NCBI RefSeq assembly: GCF_036703385.1
Contig: NZ_DATNPA010000256.1
Location: 1-29,083 of the forward strand
Direction of reading: 5' to 3'
Source of the DNA: Allocoleopsis sp036703385
GTDB lineage: Bacteria; Cyanobacteriota; Cyanobacteriia; Cyanobacteriales; Coleofasciculaceae
DNA length: 29,083 bases
The position numbers and the translations under genes are program-made. Below the pieces are notes generated by a model. That model did no database searches. It was not told the DNA's origin and saw only the letters and a list, made by a program, of their open reading frames with translations. Below are positions 7,213-15,028 of the stretch, one piece after another; the stretch's first letter is position 1, and each line of letters begins with the position of its first letter.

Positions 7213-8106
7213 TTACATCAAGCCCAAATCCTTCAAGCTGCGTCGTGTAATCTCAATTCGGGCAGATGCGTCCTCCGGTTTATTGAGGTCGAGGGTTGTT
7301 GCAAAGAAGTAGACATTACTGTTTTGCTCTAGATAGCCCACGAACCAACCTAATTCTGGTTTTGTGCTATCTAACCATCCTGTCTTCCCTCGCAGGGTGT
7401 AGCTTGGAGTTTGTTCACGCACCATAATGTCTTTAACCAGATTCATTGTCCGTTCCGAGAAGGGTAAATTCCCTCGATACAAGCGTTGCAAAAACTCAAT
7501 CTGCTCCTTTGGCGTAATTTTCAGCGGCCCCTGCAACCAGAAGCGATCGATGTCTTCAGCAGTACCAATTTGACGGTTGCCATAGCCCACTTTGTCAATA
7601 AATTGCTGCATCCGCTGATGTCCAGCTCGACGTGCCAAAACTTGATAGAACCAGACAGTTGAATTTTTGAAGGCTTGACGCAAATTTGTATCGTGATTCC
7701 AAGCCTCAACTGATCGGTGAACTCCATCCCAGGTAAGGACAGCCACATCATCCGGTATGACACCCGTTTCTAATGCCACCATTGCATTGAAAATTTTGAA
7801 CGTTGAAGCTGGAGTCATTGCCGTGGCATTGCGTGGAGAATTGTGTTCGTAGGTTCGGTTTTGCTTCGAGTCGTAAATTAAAATCGATCCTTCTAGTCCT
7901 AATTCTCTGAAGTGTCGTCCCAAATCCGGCGATTGATTTGTTGCTGCTGTTAGATGTCCAGATGAAATCGAAGAAGGTTGAGCCAGAACATGCGCCCCGA
8001 AGCTAATCACGCTCAGCAAGACGAGGCATCCAATCACTGTAAAAATAACAGAGCGCGAGTTGCGCTTTGCGTAGCACTGAAGGTATCGCCACAAACGAAT
8101 CACCAT
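7213..8106 (-). CDS. Class D (OXA-type) beta-lactamase
   Basis: A 297-residue serine hydrolase of the class D beta-lactamase family. A basic N-terminus is followed by a hydrophobic segment (about residues 20-42) ending in VLAQP, so it is exported to the periplasm or membrane-anchored. All diagnostic motifs are present: STFK at 101-104 (nucleophile S101 and carboxylatable K104), STV at 149-151, YGN at 175-177, W190 in FWLQGPLK, and KTG at 241-243. The YGN motif and the conserved tryptophan favour a true class D enzyme over a BlaR-type sensor or penicillin-binding protein. The length is near normal for the family once the leader is removed. It stands alone between convergent and divergent neighbours, with no mobile element adjacent, so it looks like a resident chromosomal gene. 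Substrate range cannot be read from sequence. Confidence 0.92.
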   Translation of the reverse strand: MVIRLWRYLQCYAKRNSRSVIFTVIGCLVLLSVISFGAHVLAQPSSISSGHLTAATNQSPDLGRHFRELGLEGSILIYDSKQNRTYEHNSPRNATAMTPASTFKIFNAMVALETGVIPDDVAVLTWDGVHRSVEAWNHDTNLRQAFKNSTVWFYQVLARRAGHQRMQQFIDKVGYGNRQIGTAEDIDRFWLQGPLKITPKEQIEFLQRLYRGNLPFSERTMNLVKDIMVREQTPSYTLRGKTGWLDSTKPELGWFVGYLEQNSNVYFFATTLDLNKPEDASARIEITRRSLKDLGLM

Positions 8107-8301
8107 GTTTTTGTTTTTCTGTTCATTGAGTTAGTTAAGGGCTTCACTCTACCAGGGAGTTGAGGTTTCAAGTCAATGTGTCGTAGCATAGGCTTCTGAA
8201 ATATTACTGCTAATCTTTAGCAATAATTGTCCCTCACTCATCAAAGTCAAGACCTAATAAAACCGCTTAAAACTTCAGATTTGCTCCCTCGATGTGACCG
8301 C

Positions 8302-9996
8302 ATGGAAAAACCAACTCAATCCGTAACCAGCGCCCGGCAACCCTTTCTTTTTCCTGTAAGGTTGAGCGGTTGGACAGTTGTGGTCATGGCGATCGCTCTT
8401 TTAGTTGCCACACCTGTATTATTCATTTTGGGCAATATTTTTGTGGATGCTGGCGATGTGTGGAAGCATCTGGCATCAACGGTTTTATGGCGTTACATTA
8501 CCAATTCCTTTTGGCTGATGATGGGGGTTGGGTGTGGTGTTTTGGTCATTGGGGTGGGGACAGCATGGCTGGTAACCATGTGCGGCTTTCCAGGTAGTCG
8601 TCTATTTGAATGGGTACTATTGCTCCCTCTCGCTGCGCCTGCCTATGTGCTGGCTTACAGCTATACGGACTTTTTGGAATTTTCTGGGCCGATACAAACA
8701 ACGCTGCGTAACGTGTTCGGCTGGGGTTATGGGGACTACTGGTTTCCCAATGTGCGATCGCTTTGGGGTGCGATCGCCATGCTAACGTTAGTCCTCTATC
8801 CCTACGTTTATCTCTTGGCGCGGGTTGCCTTTTTAGAACAATCGGTATGTACCTTAGAAGCAAGTCGCAGTCTTGGTTGTAGTCCTTGGCGCAGTTTCGT
8901 CACTGTGGCATTACCCTTAGCACGCCCTGCCATTATGGCGGGTTTGTCTCTGGCGCTGATGGAAACACTCAATGACTTCGGCACAGTACAGTATTTTGGC
9001 GTGGAAACCTTTACCACGGGGATTTATCGCACTTGGTTTGGTTTAGGGGAACGAGTCGCTGCTGCTCAACTAGCCGCCTTTCTCTTATTATTTGTCCTCT
9101 GGCTAATTTTACTGGAGCGCTGGTCACGACGTCGGGCACGATACTATCAGAGTGTCGCTTCGCAACGCCGACTGCCGAGTTATCGACTTATAGGAATACG
9201 TTCTGTAGGTGCCTGGTTAGCCTGTTTCCTGCCTCTCGGTTTGGGTTTTCTTCTACCAGCCTCAATTTTGCTGGAGATGACGCTGAAAAATGCCACAATC
9301 GCGTTAGATAGTCGCTTTTGGAGCTTTGCTCGTCATAGTTTTATTCTTGCCGTAGTGACTTCCGTCTTGGGAGTGGCGATCGCCCTGATCATGGCATACG
9401 GGTTACGTCTGCGATCGAACGCGGGAATGCGCTTCGCGGCGCGCCTTGCCTCAATGGGTTATGCTGTGCCTGGTTCTGTGATTGCGGTGGGCATTCTCAT
9501 TCCCATTGGTCAACTCGACAATACCATTGATGCTTCAATGCGTACCATCTTTGGCTTATCAACGGGGTTGCTGCTCAGTGGCACCATCACCGCCTTAGTG
9601 TATGCTTACCTCGTGCGTTTTCTTGCCGTTTCCTTCAGTACGGTTGAGGCAAGTTTAGGCAAAATTAAGCCGACTCTGGATGATGCTGCTCGTTCTTTGG
9701 GTTACAGTTCAAGTGAGACATTAGTCAAAGTGCATACACCCATAATGCGGGGTGGTTTGCTAACGGCGGGAATGCTGGTTTTCGTCGATGTCATGAAAGA
9801 ACTGCCAGCAACCATGATTGTCCGGCCTTTTAACTTTGATACGCTAGCGGTTAGAGTTTACAACCTCGCCTCAGATGAGCGATTAGCGGAGGCTTCAGGG
9901 TCAGCATTAGCGATCGTTTTGGTGGGAATTATCCCAGTGATTCTTTTGAGTTGGCAGATTGCGCGATCGCGACAAACTCAGAATCTCCCCTCTTAG
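8302..9996 (+). CDS. futB: Fe(III) ABC transporter, fused two-domain permease
   Basis: A 564-residue polytopic inner-membrane protein with about 12 hydrophobic segments forming two tandem binding-protein-dependent permease domains. Each half has an EAA-type loop that contacts the ATPase: EASRSLGCSPWRSFVTVALPLARP in the first half (written here in pieces) and DDAARSLGYSSSETLVKVHTP in the second. Late in the sequence comes MKELPATMIVRPFNFDTLAVRVYN, characteristic of SfuB/FutB-type ferric iron permeases. I chose ATG 8302; an in-frame TTG at 8227 would add 25 residues with no better ribosome site. The matching binding protein lies convergently at 11451-12533, now separated by a transposable element. 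No ATPase subunit is in the window. The name futB is by similarity to the cyanobacterial Fut system. Confidence 0.87.
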   Translation: MEKPTQSVTSARQPFLFPVRLSGWTVVVMAIALLVATPVLFILGNIFVDAGDVWKHLASTVLWRYITNSFWLMMGVGCGVLVIGVGTAWLVTMCGFPGSRLFEWVLLLPLAAPAYVLAYSYTDFLEFSGPIQTTLRNVFGWGYGDYWFPNVRSLWGAIAMLTLVLYPYVYLLARVAFLEQSVCTLEASRSLGCSPWRSFVTVALPLARPAIMAGLSLALMETLNDFGTVQYFGVETFTTGIYRTWFGLGERVAAAQLAAFLLLFVLWLILLERWSRRRARYYQSVASQRRLPSYRLIGIRSVGAWLACFLPLGLGFLLPASILLEMTLKNATIALDSRFWSFARHSFILAVVTSVLGVAIALIMAYGLRLRSNAGMRFAARLASMGYAVPGSVIAVGILIPIGQLDNTIDASMRTIFGLSTGLLLSGTITALVYAYLVRFLAVSFSTVEASLGKIKPTLDDAARSLGYSSSETLVKVHTPIMRGGLLTAGMLVFVDVMKELPATMIVRPFNFDTLAVRVYNLASDERLAEASGSALAIVLVGIIPVILLSWQIARSRQTQNLPS

Positions 9997-10104
9997 CATC
10001 TGCCCAATAATCTGAGGGAAATCTTTCTTCCCAATTACCCATTACCCGTTGTCAGGAAAGTGGGCGCTGAAGCGCTCACTACAAACATGCGCGATCGCCT
10101 ATAT

Positions 10105-10144
10105 AAATAAAGAGGCGCACCCAAAGGCGGGTACGCCCTATTTC
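10105..10144 (+). terminator. Probable terminator after the iron permease gene
   Basis: GGCGCACCC and GGGTACGCC form a 9-bp stem with one mismatch and a 6-base loop. An A-rich stretch lies before it and CTATTT after it. It lies about 115 bases downstream of the permease stop codon and before the transposable element. The U-tract is poor, so termination efficiency is uncertain. Confidence 0.5.
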
Positions 10145-10159
10145 AAAACAACAACAACA

Positions 10160-10170
10160 GTAGGGACGTT
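10160..10170. repeat. Left arm of an interrupted dispersed palindrome
   Basis: GTAGGGACGTT here pairs with AACGTCTCTAC at 11444-11454 (10 of 11 positions, the odd one being a G-T). The form GTAGAGACGTT...AACGTCTCTAC is a palindrome I recognise as widely dispersed in cyanobacterial genomes. The two arms now lie either side of the tnpB element. Confidence 0.6.
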
Positions 10171-10214
10171 TTGACCAAAATTAATGGGATTCAAGCCCCG
10201 CCCTTCCACATCAA

Positions 10215-11426
10215 ATGATTGTCATAGAGTTCAAGGCTAAGGGAAAAACAACTCAATATGCTGCCATAGACGAGGCGATAAGGACGGCTCAGTTTGTCCG
10301 TAACAAGATTATCCGTTTTTGGATGGACAATCGAGGGGTGGGACAAAAAGAGTTGTATCGTCACAACACGGCACTGAGGGCTGAGTTCCCTTTTGTGAAA
10401 GCTTTAAACTCTCATGCTTGCCAAGTTGCAGTAGATAGGGCATATATGGCAATCAATCGGTTCTACACTAACTGCAAGAAGGCTATCCCAGGCAAAAAAG
10501 GCTATCCAAGGTTCAAAAAGAACTGCCGTTCCGTTGAGTACAAAACTTCCGGTTGGAAACTTTCTGAGGATAGGCGCTCAATCAATTTCATTGATAAGAA
10601 AGGGATAGGCTCGCTTAAACTCAAGGGAACGTGGGATTTACACTACTACCAGTTAGACCAGATAAAACGGGTTAGGTTGGTACGTCGTGCGGACGGCTAC
10701 TACGTACAGTTCTTGGTGAATGCTGAGAACAAAGTAGATGTAGAGTTAACAGGCAAAAATATTGGATTAGATGTAGGACTCAAAGAGTTTTACATCGATT
10801 CCAATGGTCATACTGAACCTAACCCTAAGTTTTATCGGACTGGTGAGAAACGGCTGAAGTTTCGGCAACGGAATGTTTCTCGAAAGAAAAAAGGCTCTGT
10901 CAACCGCAAAAAAGCCATTAATAGACTAGGGCGAGTACACCTCAAAATAAGTAGACAGCGTGAAGAACATGCCAAGAGAGTGGCACGTTGCGTCATCCAA
11001 TCTAACGATTTTGTTGCCTACGAAGATTTGAGGATTAAGAACTTAGTGAAGAATCATTGTCTTGCCAAATCTATTAATGATGCAGGTTGGTATCAATTCA
11101 GGAAATGGCTAGAACATTTTGGAGTCAAATTCGGCAGGATAACTATTGCGGTTAATCCTGCTTATACATCCCAGGAATGCTCTAGTTGTGGCACAACAGT
11201 CAAGAAATCCTTGTCTATGAGAACCCATGCTTGTAAATGCGGGTTTGTTTTAGATAGGGACTGGAATGCCGCAATTAATATTCTGAAATTAGCCTTGAGT
11301 ACCACAGGGCATGTGGGAACTTGGGTTATAGACCCGAACGCTTCAGGAGATTCGGCCTCTACTCTAGTTGGAGCAATCCTGCTTGGGCAAGCTGGGTCTA
11401 TGAATGAAGAATCGCCGCTCCTTTAG
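10215..11426 (+). CDS. tnpB: TnpB RNA-guided endonuclease (IS605 OrfB)
   Basis: A 403-residue TnpB, the IS200/IS605 accessory protein ancestral to Cas12, which in characterised members cuts DNA guided by an RNA from the element's right end next to a TAM. The N-terminal helical/wedge region precedes a RuvC-like nuclease with its three acidic motifs intact: D186 in GLDVGLKEF, E270 in AYEDLRIKNL and the DRDWNAA motif at 347-353. A zinc-finger region lies between them with CSSCG and CKCG; the second pair is C-x-C rather than C-x2-C. The frame is complete and undisrupted, so the protein is likely functional. Its stop codon (11424-11426) lies inside the right-end hairpin. No tnpA accompanies it. 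The gene is inserted between two convergent iron-transport genes. Confidence 0.93.
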   Translation: MIVIEFKAKGKTTQYAAIDEAIRTAQFVRNKIIRFWMDNRGVGQKELYRHNTALRAEFPFVKALNSHACQVAVDRAYMAINRFYTNCKKAIPGKKGYPRFKKNCRSVEYKTSGWKLSEDRRSINFIDKKGIGSLKLKGTWDLHYYQLDQIKRVRLVRRADGYYVQFLVNAENKVDVELTGKNIGLDVGLKEFYIDSNGHTEPNPKFYRTGEKRLKFRQRNVSRKKKGSVNRKKAINRLGRVHLKISRQREEHAKRVARCVIQSNDFVAYEDLRIKNLVKNHCLAKSINDAGWYQFRKWLEHFGVKFGRITIAVNPAYTSQECSSCGTTVKKSLSMRTHACKCGFVLDRDWNAAINILKLALSTTGHVGTWVIDPNASGDSASTLVGAILLGQAGSMNEESPLL

Positions 11427-11441
11427 GACGGCGAGTGTCAA
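11300..11441 (+). ncRNA. Putative omega RNA (reRNA) scaffold at the tnpB right end
   Basis: In studied TnpB elements the guide RNA scaffold comes from the 3' part of tnpB plus the right end, and the guide is the flanking host sequence. Here a structured right end is visible: CGCCG (11413-11417) pairs with CGGCG (11429-11433), with TCCT/AGGA stacked inside and one bulged base. By analogy the guide would begin at 11442 (CGAACGTCTCTACTTC). The left boundary given is a guess. Confidence 0.35.
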
Positions 11442-11443
11442 CG

Positions 11444-11454
11444 AACGTCTCTAC
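11444..11454. repeat. Right arm of the interrupted palindrome
   Basis: AACGTCTCTAC, the partner of GTAGGGACGTT at 10160-10170. The stop codon of the iron-binding protein gene (TAG on the minus strand, 11453-11451) lies inside this arm. Confidence 0.6.
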
Positions 11455-12533
11455 TTCCACCCAGCGCGATCCATCACCTTAACCGCCTCTGGATTCTTTT
11501 CACCGTAAGCAACAACTTTGAGATTCGATTCTTTAAAATCCCCAAAGCTAGCGACCGCAGGATTCGGTTTCAAACCTGAAACGACAGGATACTCATAACT
11601 ACCATTTGCAAAGATTTCTTGTGCTTCTGGAGTCGCTAAGTACTCAACAAATTTGATCGCGTTTTCCTTATGGGGAGCCTTAGCGGCGACACCAGCGCCA
11701 CTAATATTAATATGGGTTCCACTCTCATTTTGATTGGGGAAGAAAACCCCAACTTGGGAAGCCGTTTTTTGCTCTTGAGCGTCTTTAGACTCCTTCAGTC
11801 GCGCTACATAGTAATGATTCACGATCGCAACATCACATTGACCGGCTGCTACCGCTTTGATTTGTGCTGTATCATTGCCTTCTGGTGGACGGGCAAAATT
11901 ACGCACTAACCCTTTTGTCCATTCCTCAGTCTTTTCAACACCCTTGGCTTCAATTTTTGAGGCAACCAGAGACTGATTATAGATATTGTCTGAACTGCGG
12001 ACACAAACCCGCCCTTTCCACTCGGGTTGAGCTAAGGCATCATAGGTCGATAGCTGGTCGGGTTTTACTTTGTCTTTGTTATAAACAATCACACGGGCTC
12101 GCTTTGCCAAACCAAACCAGTACCCTTCTGGACTACGCAGATTTTCTGGAACCGCTGACTCTAGTTTGGTAGAGGAAATCGGTTGCAGAACGCCTTCCTT
12201 CTGTGCTCGCCAGAACCCACCTGCATCAACAGTAATCAATACGTCGGCTGGGCTATTTGCCCCTTCACTCTTGATGCGTTCAATCAGTTCGTCGGCTTTG
12301 CCTTCAATTAGATTTACCTTGATTCCCGTCTGTTTGGTGAAGTTCTGGTACAGCGCATTATCGGTATCGTAGTGACGGGATGAGTAAAGGTTAATTTCGC
12401 CTGCGTTGGCTTTGTTCGCTGTGGCGTTATTGGCATCAGCGTCTGCTTTAGGTGGCTGAGTGGAACATCCCACCGTGCTCAGAAGCGCCAATCCAGAGAA
12501 AAGGGCAACTACACTGCGTCTAGTAAGGTTCAT
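11451..12533 (-). CDS. futA: Fe(III) ABC transporter substrate-binding lipoprotein
   Basis: A 360-residue periplasmic binding protein of the FutA/FbpA type. The N-terminus has TRRS followed by a hydrophobic stretch and the lipobox LSTVGC with C23, so it is likely a lipoprotein, with a twin-arginine-like pair upstream. The mature part starts INLYSSRHYDTDNALY, typical of ferric iron binding proteins, and later has VNHYYVARLKES; tyrosines in these segments are the usual Fe(III) ligands. SGAGVAAKAPHKENAIKFVEYL is the conserved C-terminal region. It delivers ferric iron to the permease at 8302-9996, from which it is now separated by the tnpB element. A perfect palindrome lies 44 bases upstream of the start codon. 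Its stop codon lies in an arm of the split repeat. Confidence 0.92.
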   Translation of the reverse strand: MNLTRRSVVALFSGLALLSTVGCSTQPPKADADANNATANKANAGEINLYSSRHYDTDNALYQNFTKQTGIKVNLIEGKADELIERIKSEGANSPADVLITVDAGGFWRAQKEGVLQPISSTKLESAVPENLRSPEGYWFGLAKRARVIVYNKDKVKPDQLSTYDALAQPEWKGRVCVRSSDNIYNQSLVASKIEAKGVEKTEEWTKGLVRNFARPPEGNDTAQIKAVAAGQCDVAIVNHYYVARLKESKDAQEQKTASQVGVFFPNQNESGTHINISGAGVAAKAPHKENAIKFVEYLATPEAQEIFANGSYEYPVVSGLKPNPAVASFGDFKESNLKVVAYGEKNPEAVKVMDRAGWK

Positions 12534-12576
12534 TCGCGATCGCTTTTTCCTCGTAACGTTCTCGATAAATGAATGC

Positions 12577-12597
12577 AGTCAAGTCGCTGACTTGACT
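12577..12597. promoter_or_regulatory. Perfect 9-bp palindrome upstream of futA
   Basis: AGTCAAGTC (12577-12585) and GACTTGACT (12589-12597) are exact reverse complements around the triplet GCT. It lies 44 bases upstream of the futA start codon, so it may be an operator or a leader hairpin. It does not look like a canonical Fur box (GATAATGATAATCATTATC), so the regulator is unknown. Confidence 0.5.
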
Positions 12598-12729
12598 TAA
12601 GTATTATACCGTTAATGCAATAAATTCTTAATAGTTTAATGCTAAAGTTTCCTGACTAAAGCAAGACGCTTCGTGGAGGTAGGGTATGATGTCACCCCTC
12701 AAGCTCATGGCTTCAACCTGAGTTCGATA

Positions 12730-12764
12730 GAAAAATAGGTTTACTGTGCGATTCAGAAACCTAT
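12730..12764 (-). terminator. Rho-independent terminator of the Nudix gene
   Basis: Read on the minus strand, ATAGGTTTCTG and CAG-T-AAACCTAT form an 11-bp stem with one bulge and a 7-base loop, followed by TTTTTC. It lies about 135 bases after the Nudix stop codon. The T-run is on the minus strand only, fixing the orientation. Confidence 0.65.
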
Positions 12765-12898
12765 GTCATTGACTAAGAATATTGTGAAGCTTATTGCATT
12801 CTATTTCTGATTAGCTTCCCGTGCGCTTGAGTACCACAAAAGAATGAAAATCACAGAAAGCGGCGGAAAGCCCCTACTCCTGACTTCTGAACTTCTAT

Positions 12899-13366
12899 CT
12901 AGATAGACAATCGGGGACGTATCCCATAATGCCGATAGTGCCAGTAATCCCGCAAAATCTTGTCATGGTCAAAACACAGATGACCTGGAATATCCCAAGC
13001 GTGAAAAATCCCTAAATTTTTAGCATCATCAGCCGCTTGAGGTTCACCTTTCCCTGTCGCAATAAACACAACACTGAGAGTATGCTGACGAGGGTCACGG
13101 TTGGGATCTGAATACATGTGAAACTGCTCAATCAGCTCAACCTGCAAGCCAATTTCTTCCTGTGCTTCCCGCACCGCTGCTGTTTCTACCGACTCTCCAT
13201 AATCCACAAAACCACCTGGAATTGCCCAACCAAAGGGAGGATTTTGGCGTTCGATCAAAATAATCGGTCGATGAGGTCGGTCTACTAACTCAATAATGAT
13301 ATCAACAGTGGGAACAGGATTTCGGTAGGTCACGAGCTGAGCCAATAAATCTATCGCATGTCGCAC
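12899..13366 (-). CDS. Nudix hydrolase
   Basis: A 155-residue Nudix protein. The Nudix box is complete: GGFVDYGESVETAAVREAQEEIGL (shown here only as the family match G-x5-E-x7-R-E-x2-E-E-x-G), at about residues 51-74, and coordinates the catalytic divalent metal for hydrolysing nucleoside diphosphate-linked compounds. Upstream, FGWAIPGG matches the usual strand before the box. The substrate cannot be inferred. The start is a GTG at 13366, since no suitable in-frame ATG exists; the ribosome site is not obvious. The gene stands alone, with its own terminator downstream, and is divergent from malQ. Confidence 0.9.
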   Translation of the reverse strand: MRHAIDLLAQLVTYRNPVPTVDIIIELVDRPHRPIILIERQNPPFGWAIPGGFVDYGESVETAAVREAQEEIGLQVELIEQFHMYSDPNRDPRQHTLSVVFIATGKGEPQAADDAKNLGIFHAWDIPGHLCFDHDKILRDYWHYRHYGIRPRLSI

Positions 13367-13513
13367 TCAGCATAACTGGAGTGGTGAAGACAAATCTAGT
13401 CCCAAGTGTTAATTGAGGTTATCACAATCACATGACTTGGGAATGATCCTCAACCCGTCCCTACCGTGATAGTGTCTTAGGAATTGCTTGCTCTGATATT
13501 TCTTTACTTCGTT

Positions 13514-15022
13514 ATGGCCTTTCCCAGATCTAGTGGTATTCTGCTGCATCCAACTTCCTTACCCAGTCGTTTTGGTATTGGTGACTTAGGCTTAGAAGCT
13601 TATAAATTTATTGATTTTTTGGCACAGAGTGACCAGCAACTGTGGCAAATCTTGCCGTTGGGGCCAACGGGATATGGCAACTCTCCTTATATGTGTTACT
13701 CATCAATGGCGGGAAATCCACTGTTGATTAGCCCAGAAAAGCTGCAAACTCAGGGGCTACTAACGGATGAAGATTTTGCTAATTTGCCAGAGTTTCCCGT
13801 TGACCGTGTAGATTATGAGCGGGTGATTCAAGCGAAGATGCCCATGCTTCATAAAGCCTGCGATCGCTTCCAAGCGAATGCCTCAGAAGTCGAAAAAAAG
13901 CAATTTTCAGGGTTTTGTGACGCTACAGCGAGCTGGCTTGAAGATTATGCCTTATTTATGGCTTTGCATGACACCTTTGGCGGGACAAGCTGGCATACTT
14001 GGGAACCAGAAATTGCTAAGGCCCATCCAGAGGCGATCGAAAAGTGGCGGCAGAAGCTAAGTGCTGAAATCTATTTCCACCAATACTTGCAGTTTGAATT
14101 CTTCCGTCAGTGGTCTGAGTTAAAGCAGTATGCTAACCTGCACCATATCCAGATTATCGGCGATATCCCGATTTATGTGGCGCACAATAGTGTGGATGTC
14201 TGGGCGCATCGGGATATTTTTGCGATCGATGAGGAGACGGGTGAAGCCGCTTTAATGGCGGGTGTTCCCCCCGATTATTTCAGTGCAGATGGTCAGTTAT
14301 GGGGCAATCCGGTTTACAAGTGGGAACCGTTACAGCAGGATAACTTCCGCTGGTGGGTGCAACGCTTTCAGGCAACGCTGGATTACGTAGACATTGTTCG
14401 GATTGACCATTTCCGAGCCTTTGAGTCTTACTGGGTGGTCGAGCAAGGCGAAACGACAGCCAAGAATGGGAAGTGGATTGAGGCACCGGGAGATGCCTTT
14501 TTTAAGGTTCTTAAAGAAAAAGTAGGCAATCTGCCGATTATTGCTGAGGATTTAGGTATTATCACGCCTGAAGTAGAAGCACTGCGCGATCGCTTTGAGT
14601 TTCCTGGTATGAAGATTTTACAGTTTGCTTTTGGTGGAGGCCCCGGTAATCCTTATTTGCCTTTTAACTATGGGCGTAACTATGTCGCTTATACCGGCAC
14701 TCACGATAATGACACAACAGTAGGCTGGTTCAATCAGCTCTCCCCACACGAAAAAGATACTCTCTTACTTTACTTAGGAAGTGTTAGCTCTGATGGTATC
14801 CAGTGGGATTTAATCCGTCTTGCCCTCAGTAGTGTGGCAAACCAAGCCATTATTCCGGTGCAGGATTTGTTAGGGCTGGGTACAGAAGCTCGAATGAACT
14901 TTCCAAGCAAACCGGAAGGGAACTGGGAATGGCGATATCGACCCGATACTTTGACCGGGGAATTAAGCGATCGCCTCAAAACCCTAACCTACCTTTACGG
15001 TCGTGCTCCAATCCGTGCTTAA
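13514..15022 (+). CDS. malQ: 4-alpha-glucanotransferase (amylomaltase, MalQ)
   Basis: A 502-residue glycoside hydrolase family 77 enzyme that transfers maltooligosaccharyl units between alpha-1,4-glucans, acting in glycogen and maltodextrin turnover. The ATG at 13514 gives the standard family N-terminus, MAFPRSSGILLHPTSLPS; the in-frame TTG at 13484 would add ten unconserved residues. The catalytic residues are all present: nucleophile D298 in VRIDHFRAFE, acid/base E345 in IIAEDLGIITP, and D398 in GTHDNDTTVGW. The sequence GDIPIYVAHNSVDVWAHRDIF is also typical. The length is normal for a bacterial short-type MalQ. It is divergent from the Nudix gene and convergent with the RodZ-like gene. Confidence 0.96.
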   Translation: MAFPRSSGILLHPTSLPSRFGIGDLGLEAYKFIDFLAQSDQQLWQILPLGPTGYGNSPYMCYSSMAGNPLLISPEKLQTQGLLTDEDFANLPEFPVDRVDYERVIQAKMPMLHKACDRFQANASEVEKKQFSGFCDATASWLEDYALFMALHDTFGGTSWHTWEPEIAKAHPEAIEKWRQKLSAEIYFHQYLQFEFFRQWSELKQYANLHHIQIIGDIPIYVAHNSVDVWAHRDIFAIDEETGEAALMAGVPPDYFSADGQLWGNPVYKWEPLQQDNFRWWVQRFQATLDYVDIVRIDHFRAFESYWVVEQGETTAKNGKWIEAPGDAFFKVLKEKVGNLPIIAEDLGIITPEVEALRDRFEFPGMKILQFAFGGGPGNPYLPFNYGRNYVAYTGTHDNDTTVGWFNQLSPHEKDTLLLYLGSVSSDGIQWDLIRLALSSVANQAIIPVQDLLGLGTEARMNFPSKPEGNWEWRYRPDTLTGELSDRLKTLTYLYGRAPIRA

Positions 15023-15028
15023 AACTGG

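Larger units (their letters stand above)
10176..11441 (+). mobile_element. IS200/IS605-family element carrying only tnpB
   Basis: The element has a tnpB gene and no tnpA (Y1 transposase), so it depends on a transposase in trans if it moves by transposition. The right end is supported by a subterminal imperfect hairpin (11413-11433) and terminal TCAA (11438-11441), as in the IS608-like right end. The left end is inferred: TTGAC at 10171-10175 would be the target/TAM pentamer, with the element starting at 10176. Both ends fall inside the loop of a split palindrome (arms 10160-10170 and 11444-11454), which independently supports these boundaries. The left-end hairpin is weak (GGG at 10186-10188 with CCC at 10196-10198). 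Confidence 0.6.
12534..12898. other. Intergenic region upstream of the iron-binding protein gene
   Basis: About 365 bases between two minus-strand genes. It contains the palindrome at 12577-12597, an AT-rich stretch (12598-12650) suitable for a promoter, and the terminator hairpin of the Nudix gene at 12730-12764. A HIP1-like octamer overlaps the start region of the binding-protein gene. I see no tRNA or other gene. Confidence 0.6.

Noticed and set aside
7213..8106. Penicillin-binding protein or BlaR-type sensor instead of a beta-lactamase
   Set aside because: The YGN motif, the conserved tryptophan at 190 and the short single-domain form favour a class D beta-lactamase.
12577..12597. Fur box upstream of futA
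   Set aside because: The palindrome AGTCAAGTC/GACTTGACT does not resemble the GATAATGATAATCATTATC consensus; I kept it only as an unassigned palindrome.
12660..12770. Possible tRNA because of GTTCGAT-like sequence
   Set aside because: No acceptor stem or anticodon arm can be formed; the structure present is a terminator hairpin.
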